Source of the DNA: Fimbriimonas sp.
Lineage (GTDB): Bacteria; Armatimonadota; Fimbriimonadia; Fimbriimonadales; Fimbriimonadaceae
Length of the DNA stretch: 64,000 bases
NCBI GenBank assembly: GCA_031292555.1
Contig: JARLGV010000095.1
Coordinates: 1 to 64,000, forward strand
Direction of reading: 5' to 3'
The stretch's first letter is position 1. Each line of letters opens with the position of its first letter. Positions 45,062 through 53,850 of this stretch are shown here, piece after piece. Below the pieces are notes generated by a model. It ran no database searches and was not told the DNA's origin. It saw only the letters and a program-made list of their open reading frames with translations. The position numbers and the translations under genes were made by a program.

Positions 45062-46471
45062 CTAGTGGTCGGCGTAGAGATAGAACTCGTACGGATGCGG
45101 GCGAAGGTCGACCGCGTCGCACTCGTTGACCAGCTTGTACTCGATGTAGCTCTCAATGAGCTCCTTCGAGAAGACGTCGCCGCGGAGCAGGAACTCATGG
45201 TTCGCAGCCAGAGCGGCAAGGGTCGCGCGGAGGGAACCGGGCGTCTGCTGAATGCCGGCTCGCTCGAGCGGCGGCAGTTCGTACAGGTCCTTGTCCAAAG
45301 GCTTCGGCGGCTCGATGCGATTCTGAATACCATCGATGCCGGCCATCAGGAGCGCGGAGAACGCCAGGTACGGGTTTGCCATGGGATCAGGAGCGCGGAA
45401 CTCAACCCGCTTCGCCTTGGGCGACTTGGAGACCATCGGAATGCGAACGCATGCCGATCGGTTGCGAGCGGAGTACATCAGGTTGATGGGCGCCTCGTAT
45501 CCAGGCACCAAACGTCGATACGAGTTGGTCGTCGGCGCGCAGAAGGCAAGCAAGGCGGGAGCGTGCTTCAATAGACCGCCGATGTACCATCGGGCGTTTT
45601 CGCTGAGGCCCGCATAGCCGGTCTCGTCGTAGAAGGTCGGCTCGCCGTTCTTCCAGATCGACTGATGGCAATGCATGCCGCTGCCGTTGTCGCCGAAGAT
45701 CGGCTTGGGCATGAACGTTGCAACATAGCCGTGCTGGTAGGCGGTGTTCTTGACGATGTACTTGTACTTCATCAATTTGTCGGCCATCGTCGTCAGCGTG
45801 TCGAATCGCATGTCGATCTCGCACTGCCCGGCAGATGCGACCTCGTGGTGATGCATCTCGACGTCGATGCCTGCATCGATCATCTTCAGGACCATCTCGG
45901 TGCGGAGGTCCTGAAGCTTGTCTACTGGAGCGACGGGGTAGTAACCGCCCTTCGGCTTGATGGTGAAGCTTGGGCTGCCTTCGCGACCGGAGGTCCAGAA
46001 GGCTTCGTCGGAGTCAATCTTGTAAAATGCGCCGCTTGCCTGGTTATCGAAGAGAAGTTCGTCGAAAACGAAGAACTCGGCTTCCGGACCGATAAAGATC
46101 GTGTCGCCAATACCGGTCGACTTGAGGTACTGCTCAGCTTTCTCGGCCGTATACCGGGGATCCTTGCTATAGCGCTGGCCGGTGAGCGGATCGGTGATAT
46201 CGCAGACGATTACTGCTGTTGGAACCTCAGTGAACGGATCCATGAAGATGGTGTTGGGATCCGGCATGAGGAGCATGTCCGACTCGTTGATGGTCTGGAA
46301 TCCGCGGATACTCGATCCGTCAAAGGCCAGTCCGTCTTCGAACTTGTCTTCCGTGAAGTGATTCGATGGGATACTAAAGTGTTGCCACGTACCAAGTAAG
46401 TCGGTAAATCGAATGTCGATAACTTGAGCGTCGTTTTCTGTCGCAAACTTGACAGCGTCCTTAGGGGTCAT
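45062..46471 (-). CDS. glnA: Glutamine synthetase, type I
   Basis: 469-residue GSI, forming glutamine from glutamate, ammonia and ATP. Motifs: 'GLAFDGSSIRGFQTINESDMLLMPD', 'GPEAEFFVFD', 'DVEMHHHEVASAGQCEIDMRFDTL', 'NGSGMHCHQSIWKNG' (ATP-binding glycine/His), 'KSPKAKRVEFRAPDPMANPYLAFSALLMAG'. The segment 'DKDLYELPPLERAGIQQTPGSL' retains the Tyr that is adenylylated in GSI-beta enzymes. Strong ribosome site GGAGG before ATG 46471. A 5' leader with a stem-loop precedes it (next entry). Confidence 0.97.
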   Translation of the reverse strand: MTPKDAVKFATENDAQVIDIRFTDLLGTWQHFSIPSNHFTEDKFEDGLAFDGSSIRGFQTINESDMLLMPDPNTIFMDPFTEVPTAVIVCDITDPLTGQRYSKDPRYTAEKAEQYLKSTGIGDTIFIGPEAEFFVFDELLFDNQASGAFYKIDSDEAFWTSGREGSPSFTIKPKGGYYPVAPVDKLQDLRTEMVLKMIDAGIDVEMHHHEVASAGQCEIDMRFDTLTTMADKLMKYKYIVKNTAYQHGYVATFMPKPIFGDNGSGMHCHQSIWKNGEPTFYDETGYAGLSENARWYIGGLLKHAPALLAFCAPTTNSYRRLVPGYEAPINLMYSARNRSACVRIPMVSKSPKAKRVEFRAPDPMANPYLAFSALLMAGIDGIQNRIEPPKPLDKDLYELPPLERAGIQQTPGSLRATLAALAANHEFLLRGDVFSKELIESYIEYKLVNECDAVDLRPHPYEFYLYADH

Positions 46472-46546
46472 TTGTTCCTCCGAGAGTAATTACAGAGTCC
46501 GCATCGCACTTTGGGCGAGCCGGCATGCAGACGTAGGTCTCACCAA

Positions 46547-46577
46547 GACGCGGAGGGGATCGCCCCCTCCCGGCGTC
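46547..46577 (-). promoter_or_regulatory. Stem-loop in the 305-bp glnA upstream region
   Basis: The gap 46472-46776 upstream of glnA has no gene. On the minus strand it contains a GC-rich hairpin 76 nt before the start: GACGC...GCGTC closing an inner GAGGGG/CCCCTC stem with a small asymmetric bulge and a GCGAT-type loop. It could be a leader structure or an old terminator remnant; no match to the known glutamine or glnA RNA motifs was made by eye. Confidence 0.4.
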
Positions 46578-46776
46578 CGTATAAGTCCCCGTTCGCGACG
46601 TTGCTGAACGATTGCGACGATTATTGCCAATTCCCAAAGGAATAAGAAAGGGAATGGCTGCCAATTGTTGCCGATCTGTAAAGAAACGGTAGGAATGCTC
46701 GGCTTCGGGGGTATACGGAGCTGCGCCGAAGCAGCAATCCTCCCGGAAGCCTCCCCAAACCGCCGCATTACTACCT

Positions 46777-47793
46777 TTAGGGCTTCAGTTGCTTTGTGAA
46801 GAATTGCTGGATCTTGTCCAACGCGAGAGGGACGATTGGGCCCTCAAAAACGTCGCTCATCTCCGCCGTCGTTTCCTTCAGACAGTGGCTCGCCTTCGGC
46901 ACGATTACCATTTCAACGCTTCCAGACCCCCGTGATTCAAGGGCTGCTCTTAGTTTTGGAGAGTCTCGCTCCGCCGAAACCTGTGTGTCGTTGGCGCCGT
47001 TGACGATCAGAACCGGACCAGGGTACTTCTTGGCCAGATCGGTTGGATCGATCCGGCAATACGACTGCATCAGCTTGGTTGTCGTCGGGTTGAAAAGCGC
47101 GGCCAAACCTGGAAGTGGATCGGGTGGGAACGTCGCGTCTTTTGCCACTTGTGCGGTCGCTCGATCGACGTAGTCCATGTACTTCTTCTGAAGGTCGGCA
47201 GGCACCTTCTGGCGTTGGAGAGCCCGAGCGATCTGCTCGTGGAGGATCGGACCCATTGGCCGCCCAGCTCCTCCAATCGTGACGATGGCAGCCGGACAAA
47301 GCGGATTGTGCGATAGGTCGCTCCCAATCTGGAGCGCTATCTCGGCTCCTTCGCTGTGGCCCACAATTCCAAGACGCTTGGGGTCGATTCCAGGCTGAGA
47401 CGCCAGAAACTTGAGGGCGTCGGTCGCATCGGCGACAAAATTCTCCCATTTGAAGAACTCAGGGAAATCGGCAGGCTTCATCGTTCGGAATAAGGCGAAA
47501 TACGGATGGGAGGCCCTCTTGTCGAATCGGATAGTGGCGATTCCCTGCGCATTGAGCGTCTTGGAAATTTGCTTGAGAACATCCGTTATCAAGGTCGGCG
47601 GTTGATTGCCGTCGCGATCGCTTGGACCGCTGCCTGGGAGGAGCAGAACGCCGGGAACCGTCTTACCCGTTGCGTGGGCTGGGATGGAGAGTGCCCCCTT
47701 CAGTTGGAATCCGCCCGCGCCAGTGAACACAACTTCTTTGTCGATCGTCGCCTGACCCATCGCGATCACCGCCAAACCTAAGAAAAGACTCAT
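46777..47793 (-). CDS. Exported alpha/beta hydrolase (S33/DLH-like)
   Basis: 338 residues with a short signal peptide (about 1-14, 'MSLFLGLAVIAMGQ'). The hydrolase core shows 'GVLLLPGSGPSDRDGNQP', the nucleophile elbow 'LGIVGHSEGAEIALQIG', Asp in 'PVLIVNGANDTQVSAERD' and His in 'VPKASHCLKE'. It resembles exported serine hydrolases of the DUF3887/S9-like type that act on peptides or esters. No operon partner. A 77-nt stretch after glnA's upstream region separates it from glnA. Confidence 0.88.
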   Translation of the reverse strand: MSLFLGLAVIAMGQATIDKEVVFTGAGGFQLKGALSIPAHATGKTVPGVLLLPGSGPSDRDGNQPPTLITDVLKQISKTLNAQGIATIRFDKRASHPYFALFRTMKPADFPEFFKWENFVADATDALKFLASQPGIDPKRLGIVGHSEGAEIALQIGSDLSHNPLCPAAIVTIGGAGRPMGPILHEQIARALQRQKVPADLQKKYMDYVDRATAQVAKDATFPPDPLPGLAALFNPTTTKLMQSYCRIDPTDLAKKYPGPVLIVNGANDTQVSAERDSPKLRAALESRGSGSVEMVIVPKASHCLKETTAEMSDVFEGPIVPLALDKIQQFFTKQLKP

Positions 47794-47900
47794 TTCGCTT
47801 CAAACCACCAGATATTTAGAAAACCATCTAAATATACTTGGAATGACTCTATCGGTTGCATCGGCCCCCCTTGAAAGGCAAGCTGTGTCCTGACCAACGA

Positions 47901-47938
47901 GTGAGGGCTTCCAGAACCGTGGTTCTGGAAGCCCTCAC
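47901..47938. terminator. Perfect 18-bp stem-loop after NrfD-like gene
   Basis: Arms GTGAGGGCTTCCAGAACC (47901-47918) and GGTTCTGGAAGCCCTCAC (47921-47938), 2-nt loop. It sits just past the end of the leftward cytochrome/NrfD operon and upstream of the hydrolase, so it marks that operon's 3' boundary. Confidence 0.7.
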
Positions 47939-47958
47939 GGCTCGTTTGACCGTTGCGG

Positions 47959-49167
47959 CTAGGTGAGAGCCGGTTCCTGGTCGGGCTTGTCCCAGGGCGG
48001 AAGGATTGCGGTAAGGAACCACAAGATGAAGAAGGGGAGCAAGAGAATGATCATGAACGCGATCAGGCCCTCATGTCCTACCATCTGCAGTCGATACGTT
48101 GTGAGTCCTCGCAAGGTCTTTGAGAAGAGCTGGCCACCAATCACGACGTTCCAACGCATGGCAAACACGCCGATTAGAACGAGAGTGGACATGACGAGGT
48201 AGTAGCGGGTCTTGACGACGTCGCTTACTTTCGCCGCCTGCAGCACCGCGAGGGCGACCAGGGGAACGATGCCGCCCAAGAAAAGCTGGACGATGAACAA
48301 CGTGTAGTACATGTAGCCTGAACTGACCAGATGGAGCACATCGAACCATTCGCCTGCTTCATACATTCGGTGGACGATGTCCAGCGCCTCGAGGGTTAAG
48401 TCGAATATCAGGGCGAACATGAGGTACCGCCCGATCGCATTTGCGCACCGCATATCGATCTTCTGCCGCCGGTACCAGGTGCTGATCATGTAGATCAGGA
48501 AGACCATGGCGATGCCGGAGACGATGGCGGAGAGCAGGAAGATCAGTGGCATCAGGACGCTTGACCACCAAGGGTTGCCTTTGAGCGACCCGAAGATGAA
48601 GCCGACGTATCCGTGCAGAAGCACAGCAGACGGGATGCCAATTACGGTTAGGAATCGGCCCGCCTTCTCGTCGAATTCAAGCGCCTTGTGGGAAAGGTCC
48701 TTGACGCCTAGAGTGCAGACGGTGAAGAAGACCTTCATGATCGGCCCGGATTTCTCGGCGGCCAGCACCATGTCCTTACGATAGTCGAAATAGACCTCGA
48801 GCAAGAGGACAGCCATCAGGTACCAGGCGTAGACAAACCCGAAGATCGCCATCGCCGAAGTCAAGTGCGGAGTCATCATGATCTGGATGGCTCTTTCTGG
48901 ATGTCCCAAGTGGGCGACGAGGGGAAGCGGGGCACAGATCAGAAAGGCCAGGGCCGTCAGAAGGGCGAGGCGGTATGTAGGGCGCACTGCTTCCGCTTTG
49001 AATACACGTACTAACGACGCCAAGATGAATGCGCCGGCTACCAATCCGGTGATATAGGGGTAAAGAACGATGAGGATGCTCCATTGCAATTCCCCGCGTT
49101 CGTTCGGAAAGACGTAACCAGTTCCCTGAGCCAGCAAGTTCATTGGGTTCGCAAAAATCGGGTTCAT
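47959..49167 (-). CDS. NrfD/PsrC-type quinone-interacting membrane subunit
   Basis: 402-residue integral membrane protein with about nine hydrophobic helices, of the NrfD/PsrC family that exchanges electrons with the quinone pool. It starts 'FPNERGELQWSILIVLYPYITGLVAGAFILASL', typical of the first helices, and includes 'CAPLPLVAHLGHPERAIQIMMTPHLTSAMAIFGFVYAWYL' (the conserved His-Pro-Glu loop). Third gene of a leftward operon (tetraheme cytochrome, ferredoxin, NrfD) with a 4-nt gap to the ferredoxin gene. By analogy to NrfCD/PsrBC it links menaquinol and the FeS/heme partners. Confidence 0.93.
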   Translation of the reverse strand: MNPIFANPMNLLAQGTGYVFPNERGELQWSILIVLYPYITGLVAGAFILASLVRVFKAEAVRPTYRLALLTALAFLICAPLPLVAHLGHPERAIQIMMTPHLTSAMAIFGFVYAWYLMAVLLLEVYFDYRKDMVLAAEKSGPIMKVFFTVCTLGVKDLSHKALEFDEKAGRFLTVIGIPSAVLLHGYVGFIFGSLKGNPWWSSVLMPLIFLLSAIVSGIAMVFLIYMISTWYRRQKIDMRCANAIGRYLMFALIFDLTLEALDIVHRMYEAGEWFDVLHLVSSGYMYYTLFIVQLFLGGIVPLVALAVLQAAKVSDVVKTRYYLVMSTLVLIGVFAMRWNVVIGGQLFSKTLRGLTTYRLQMVGHEGLIAFMIILLLPFFILWFLTAILPPWDKPDQEPALT

Positions 49168-49171
49168 AGGA

Positions 49172-49987
49172 TCACACGACCTCCTTCGAAAGGCCCTTGT
49201 ACACGACCTTGGCGCCGGTTCGGAGTTGAGGCTTCAACGTCATAACCGGATTCTCACGGCAGAACTTTGATATGGGGCTATCCGGATCGGCAAGGTTCCC
49301 GAATATCCTTGCCTTAACCGGACATACCTCGACGCAAGCGGGCAGCTGTCCCTTCGTGATGCGGTGGTAGCAAAGCGTGCATTTGTCCGCTGTGTGTTTG
49401 TTGGGATTCCAGAAACGTGATCCGTATGGACAGGCCTGGATGCAGTAGCCGCATCCGATGCAGTATTCATAGTCAATGAGGACCACGCCCTCAGGACTCA
49501 GGAACGTAGCGCCCACTGGGCAGACCTGGATACACGGAGATTCGTCGCAATGATTACACAGCTTCGGCATGAAGAATGCCTTAGAAATCTGGTCTTCCGG
49601 AACCGTGTCCGTAAATCCGTCCTTCCCGCCATTCGGCGAATCGATGACGACCTCACCGTCCTTCTTAACGATATACCGCTCGACCCATGTTCGGAAATGT
49701 TCAGCGGGAACATCGTTCTCGGCACAGCAGGCATCGACGCACTTGCCGCATCCTATGCAAGCGGTTATGTCGACTGCCATCGAATACCACGGTGAACTCG
49801 GGTACCCGCGGATAGGCGTCAATTTGCGTTGGGCGAGCCTGGAAGTCAAGCTGTTCCATGAGGCATAGCCGGCAGCTCCCGCCATCAACAGTACGACGGA
49901 CTTGCCGGTAGCGGTCAGGAAGTCTGCCCGTGTCATGCCCTGGTCGGCAGAAGGAGATGTCTCGGTTGGTTGATCTTCCTTTCTCAT
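49172..49987 (-). CDS. Four-cluster ferredoxin subunit (NrfC/PsrB-like)
   Basis: 271-residue electron-transfer subunit with 16 Cys in four [4Fe-4S] motifs: 'CIGCGKCVDACC', 'CNHCDESPCIQVCP', 'CIGCGYCIQACP' and 'CTLCYHRITKGQLPACVEVCP'. The N-terminus has a hydrophobic stretch after 'MTRADFLTATGK', which resembles a Tat signal but with Arg-Ala in place of Arg-Arg. ATG 49987 overlaps the cytochrome stop by 4 bp. It should carry electrons between NrfD and the tetraheme cytochrome in the periplasm. Confidence 0.93.
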   Translation of the reverse strand: MRKEDQPTETSPSADQGMTRADFLTATGKSVVLLMAGAAGYASWNSLTSRLAQRKLTPIRGYPSSPWYSMAVDITACIGCGKCVDACCAENDVPAEHFRTWVERYIVKKDGEVVIDSPNGGKDGFTDTVPEDQISKAFFMPKLCNHCDESPCIQVCPVGATFLSPEGVVLIDYEYCIGCGYCIQACPYGSRFWNPNKHTADKCTLCYHRITKGQLPACVEVCPVKARIFGNLADPDSPISKFCRENPVMTLKPQLRTGAKVVYKGLSKEVV

Positions 49988-50637
49988 GATTTACTCCCTT
50001 TTGTCGTGGGCTGCGGCTTGGCGCTGGTCGGAGCCTTGGACGAGGTCTTGCTTGGGATCGAGCCGGCATCCGGAGGTCCGCTCGGTGAGGGCGCCGCGGT
50101 TGCCGCCGAATCCGCCTTGGGCGCCTTGTCCGGCACAGAGCCGGCGTCGGGGGGCGTAACGCCCGCCGGAATCTTGTTGTCTGGCGCCTTTAGGTCGGAC
50201 CTTGCCGCCTTCACATCCAACTTCATATGCATTTTGTGGCAATCGACGCACCTCTGGCCCGGGTTATGCTCGGACAAGTCGACTTGCGGGAAGGTGTCCC
50301 GTCTTGCCGCACTCATTGCATGGCAGGCGCCGCAGGCTGCGCGAGTCGGCATCACGGTGACGCCAATGCTGTCATCCTTGGCGTGGGCTGCTCCTGGACC
50401 ATGGCAGGATTCGCACGAAACGCCGTTTTGGGAGTGGGGAGCGGTATTGCCGTGGCATTTGATGCACGTTTCCTTTCCCGCGAACTTCTGAGGGTGGCCC
50501 TGCAGTTCTGCAAGCGCGGCATATCGGTAGTGGCCCAGCTTTCCAAAGGAATCTGGGACGACAACCGATTTTAGTCCGAGGAATGCGAAGACCAGGCAAC
50601 CAAAGACGATGCAGATTCGCGTCACTTGTGGTGTCAT
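49984..50637 (-). CDS. Membrane-anchored tetraheme cytochrome c
   Basis: 217 residues from ATG 50637 (the frame is open upstream to a GTG). N-terminal anchor helix ('ICIVFGCLVFAFLGLKSVVV'). Four heme sites: CIKCH, CESCH, CGACH and CVDCH, spread over residues ~50-130, with nearby His residues for bis-His ligation. The last ~65 residues are a Pro/Ala/Ser/Lys low-complexity tail containing two copies of 'PPDAGS(V/I)P(D/S)K'. First gene of the ferredoxin/NrfD operon. Likely passes electrons toward the periplasmic decaheme cytochrome encoded divergently 406 bp away. Confidence 0.9.
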   Translation of the reverse strand: MTPQVTRICIVFGCLVFAFLGLKSVVVPDSFGKLGHYRYAALAELQGHPQKFAGKETCIKCHGNTAPHSQNGVSCESCHGPGAAHAKDDSIGVTVMPTRAACGACHAMSAARRDTFPQVDLSEHNPGQRCVDCHKMHMKLDVKAARSDLKAPDNKIPAGVTPPDAGSVPDKAPKADSAATAAPSPSGPPDAGSIPSKTSSKAPTSAKPQPTTKGSKS

Positions 50638-50907
50638 GATTTTTACTGACCTGTCGATCGTGACCACAACTCACAAAGAAGTCGTGGTGACGACGTCTAG
50701 ACCAGTGTTAGCCGTAAACGGGACTCACCTACAAGCCATTGCTTTCAAGTCATTAGTATCACGGACAAAGATCCTTTGCCTTTTTTGATCCTAAATGGAC
50801 ACCGTGGAGGCTGAGATTTCGGAGTCGTCGAACCAGCCGATCCAGTGATTCAGCATCAAAAGGGGATGGGATGCTTCGCGCACATCCGTTTCATGAGGTG
50901 ACTTCTA

Positions 50908-50964
50908 ATGACACGGCCCATATTTGATGGATTTGACGATTATCTGCCTTTCCTGATGCGCTAA
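50908..50964 (+). promoter_or_regulatory. Candidate leader ORF (18 codons) in the divergent region
   Basis: The 406-bp region 50638-51043 between the two cytochrome operons contains an ATG at 50908, with AGGTGA six bases upstream, encoding MTRPIFDGFDDYLPFLMR and stopping at TAA 50962-50964, directly before a hairpin. It resembles an attenuator-type leader but has no obvious run of regulatory codons. Translation is unproven. The rest of the region holds a small CAAAG-ATC-CTTTG hairpin followed by a T-run (about 50768-50790) and otherwise nothing I can name. Confidence 0.4.
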
Positions 50965-50995
50965 TCTCAATTCGCTGGACTAACCAGCGTTGAGA
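50965..50995 (+). promoter_or_regulatory. Leader hairpin before the decaheme cytochrome gene
   Basis: TCTCAA-TT-CGCTGG (50965-50978), loop ACTAA, CCAGCG-TTGAGA (50984-50995): a 12-bp stem with a 2-nt bulge. It starts at the base after the leader ORF stop and ends 48 bp before the decaheme GTG start. Confidence 0.5.
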
Positions 50996-51043
50996 GACTC
51001 GATTCGCAGGGTATGTGGCGGACGACTCAATGGAGACTGGGAC

Positions 51044-52057
51044 GTGAAAATACAAGCGCTAGTGCTCAGTATAGGAATCGCAAGCCTCGTATTCGGGGCG
51101 ATGCAGGCCGGCAAATCACCGGCCGCTAAGGCTACGGCTGACAAGCCAGATAAAGAAGTTATTCAGATCAACCAAAGGTTCTCTCAGGCCAAGCCTGAAG
51201 ACTACATCGGAGATGCCGCCTGCGTCGAATGCCATTCGACCAAGTCGCACTCGTTCAATGAGTCGGCTCACTTTGCCTTCATGTCCGACCCGAAGCTTCC
51301 GCTATCCCAGCGAGGTTGCGAAGGATGCCATGGCCCAGGCAAGGCGCATCAAGACAACCCCGACACGGAAGTCATTTCGTTCGGCAAATTGAGTCCGAAA
51401 GACTCGGCTGCGGCTTGCCTTCGCTGCCACGCGCAGACGATGGACAAGTCAAGCTGGAAGCACACCGAGCACGCGAAAGCCAATCTCGCCTGTGTGACAT
51501 GCCATCAGATCCATCCAGACACCGATTTGGCATTGGAAGACCAGGCGCTCAAGAAGGGGCGCACCGTCGATCCGAAGAGCATCGCTCATTTGGCGAAGCA
51601 GCCTGACAAACAACTGCTGCTAAAGGCTGACGAGATAACGCTCTGTGGCCAGTGTCACCAGAGCGAGGTCGCACAGTTCCGATTGAGCTATCACCACCCG
51701 GTGCTTGAAGGTCAGTTGGTTTGCAGCGACTGCCACGCAACCCACCCTTCGAAAGCAGCTCAGTCTAAGCAGAGCGCATTCAAGAGTAAGTGCGTGACAT
51801 GCCATGCCGACAAAGCTGGACCGTTCGTGTACGAACACGATCCTGTGGCCGGATTCGGTGGCAGCGGCTGTGAAGAGTGTCACAGTCCGCACGGGTCGCA
51901 GAACCCGAACATGCTCGTCACGAGAACTCGTGGGCTGTGCGCCCAGTGTCACTCGGACAAACTCGCCACCCACCATCCGGGTGAGACCTGTTGGTCAGCC
52001 GGATGCCACGTTGCACCTCACGGTAGCAACAGCAGCAATCGTTTCTTGAGCTATTAG
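51044..52057 (+). CDS. Periplasmic decaheme cytochrome c, MtrA/DmsE-like
   Basis: 338 residues from GTG 51044 with GGAG 8 bases upstream; upstream frame is read through but lacks a signal. Signal peptide 'MKIQALVLSIGIASLVFGAMQAG'. Heme motifs: nine CXXCH (CVECH, CEGCH, CLRCH, CVTCH, CGQCH, CSDCH, CVTCH, CEECH, CAQCH) plus one CX4CH ('CWSAGCH') near the C-terminus, making ten hemes in a length equal to MtrA (~330 aa). It is followed 12 bp later by an MtrB-like barrel gene, as in MtrAB/PioAB conduits. It should carry electrons across the periplasm into the barrel. Confidence 0.93.
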   Translation: MKIQALVLSIGIASLVFGAMQAGKSPAAKATADKPDKEVIQINQRFSQAKPEDYIGDAACVECHSTKSHSFNESAHFAFMSDPKLPLSQRGCEGCHGPGKAHQDNPDTEVISFGKLSPKDSAAACLRCHAQTMDKSSWKHTEHAKANLACVTCHQIHPDTDLALEDQALKKGRTVDPKSIAHLAKQPDKQLLLKADEITLCGQCHQSEVAQFRLSYHHPVLEGQLVCSDCHATHPSKAAQSKQSAFKSKCVTCHADKAGPFVYEHDPVAGFGGSGCEECHSPHGSQNPNMLVTRTRGLCAQCHSDKLATHHPGETCWSAGCHVAPHGSNSSNRFLSY

Positions 52058-52069
52058 GAGGAATTGACG

Positions 52070-53800
52070 ATGAAGCGATGGATAACACCCCTGGCAGTCG
52101 TCGCCGGAACGGCAGTGATGCTGGCTTGTGCCAACGGGCAAGAGGCCCCTACTACCGCTCAAGACGCTGCGCAATCTTCATCCGGCAAGCAGGCGCCAAA
52201 AACTGCTACGAAGAAGCAGAAGCCGGCGGCTGAGAAGAAGGATGCACAGGCGGACCAATCGGCAAAGGATGATGCAAAGAAGAGCGATGCATCGGACGAT
52301 TCGGAAGCGAAACCCCTTCTGAATACGCTCGACCTCGCCTACACGACGTGGAGTTCGACTCGAAACATCAACACGATCCACCGTAACGGTTATGTTCAGG
52401 GCGGATTCGGGATAGCCGATCTCAAAATCCTCGAGCCGTTCGAGACGGACCACCTGATGTGGTTCGATTTCAAGGGCAACCCGTCCAACGACTACGGGAC
52501 GCGTTTAGTAACTCAGTGGGGGGATGGCACGACCCTCAAGGCAGGGGCGGGAGAGTTCTCATACTACGAGCCTAGCTTTGGCACAAACCTGCCGAGTCAA
52601 GATAAGTCCTGGGACGTATCGATCGATCGGCAGTTGGCGCCCAATTTCGGGGCATTCGTCGCTTATCGGTACGACGAATCGCAACATCACTTTCCGGCGC
52701 CGTATGCTCAGCCTAACTATAACAACAGCACGGCTTCATTTGGGATCCAGAAGGGAATGGGCGACACGACGATCGGAGTGACGTTAAGCGAAAACCGCTT
52801 TAGCGATCTTCTCCAGATCCAGCCAAACACCCTGACCGATCGAGGCGAAATGCGCCTGTCGAATACGTCGGGCAACCTGTCGACGCAAGCGGTTGCTGCG
52901 ACTACGATGATCCAGCAGCCCGGCGAACAGAAGAGCTTCATTCGCGATTACGGCTTGAGCGGGATCTACGACGTGTCGGAGAATTCCAACCTCGCCGCGC
53001 AATGGCACGAGCAGATCCTCGATCTCAACTCGGTCCAGAACGCCTATGTTCGAAAGAAGGTTAGCACCGGAGCGACCTATGATCTGCGGCTCGGAAACTG
53101 GGGCGCTGCCCTTGGGTTCCAACATCGGGAAGAAGAGCGCGTACGAGCTGATCACAGCTTCGTCGATGTACCCAAGTGGAATACATGGGACTTCAAGTTG
53201 ACCGGGCGCCTTGCAAAGGCCTACCGTGTAAGCCTTAAGAGCACGATCGAGGACCTTACGACCTCCCCCGTCTTCCTGACTGACGATCCTTCACTGCTCT
53301 ATTGGAGCCGCAAGGAAACCGTCGCAGCGAAGATCAGCACAGGGAACACGATCAACACCGGTTATTTCACCTATACCTACCGCTATCGACAGAACAACGA
53401 TCGCGGCCTCTCGGTTAATTGGTATAACTTTGCGCTAGGCGGGAGCCGGGTGTTTTCACCCAAGCTGCTCGGTTACGCCGAGTTCGCTTCCGATCAGTAC
53501 AACTCCGGTGGCCAATCCGCCCAGGATTCGGCCATTGGCAGCTACTTCCCGTCAAGCGAGACGTTCATGTTTGGATTGGATTACACGCGCAATTCGCGCG
53601 AAAACCTATCCCTCGTCCTGTCAAGTTTCTACACCCAAGACGAATGGGGCCAGCAAGTTGCTGTGACCTATCATCTGGACTGGGGTAAGGAACGCAACCT
53701 GCAAATCACCTATTCCCCTTGGCTCCAACGGGATCGACTCTATGACGTGGACACTTTCGACGCACCCATCTTACAAGTGAAAGTCGGAACCCGATTCTAG
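52070..53800 (+). CDS. Outer-membrane beta-barrel, MtrB/PioB-like
   Basis: 576 residues from ATG 52070, with AGGAGG about 8 bases upstream. Signal peptide (residues 1-24), then a Lys/Ala/Asp-rich low-complexity segment, then a long run of alternating-residue beta strands separated by turns ('LNTLDLAYTTWSSTRNINTIHR...', 'YFTYTYRYRQNNDRGLSVNWYNFALGG'), ending in 'LQVKVGTRF' with terminal Phe, the outer-membrane targeting mark. The barrel has no Cys, unlike Shewanella MtrB, which has an N-terminal CXXC. Position right after the decaheme gene supports a porin-cytochrome conduit role. Shorter than typical MtrB (~690 aa). Confidence 0.85.
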   Translation: MKRWITPLAVVAGTAVMLACANGQEAPTTAQDAAQSSSGKQAPKTATKKQKPAAEKKDAQADQSAKDDAKKSDASDDSEAKPLLNTLDLAYTTWSSTRNINTIHRNGYVQGGFGIADLKILEPFETDHLMWFDFKGNPSNDYGTRLVTQWGDGTTLKAGAGEFSYYEPSFGTNLPSQDKSWDVSIDRQLAPNFGAFVAYRYDESQHHFPAPYAQPNYNNSTASFGIQKGMGDTTIGVTLSENRFSDLLQIQPNTLTDRGEMRLSNTSGNLSTQAVAATTMIQQPGEQKSFIRDYGLSGIYDVSENSNLAAQWHEQILDLNSVQNAYVRKKVSTGATYDLRLGNWGAALGFQHREEERVRADHSFVDVPKWNTWDFKLTGRLAKAYRVSLKSTIEDLTTSPVFLTDDPSLLYWSRKETVAAKISTGNTINTGYFTYTYRYRQNNDRGLSVNWYNFALGGSRVFSPKLLGYAEFASDQYNSGGQSAQDSAIGSYFPSSETFMFGLDYTRNSRENLSLVLSSFYTQDEWGQQVAVTYHLDWGKERNLQITYSPWLQRDRLYDVDTFDAPILQVKVGTRF

Positions 53801-53850
53801 GCAATGAGTGAAATGAGACCGAATTCGAAGGGACAAACAACGGAGGACTT

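Noticed and set aside
50765-50795. CAAAG-ATC-CTTTG hairpin followed by a T-run in the divergent cytochrome promoter region
   Set aside because: The 5-bp stem is short and common by chance; not enough to call a terminator, though mentioned with the leader region.
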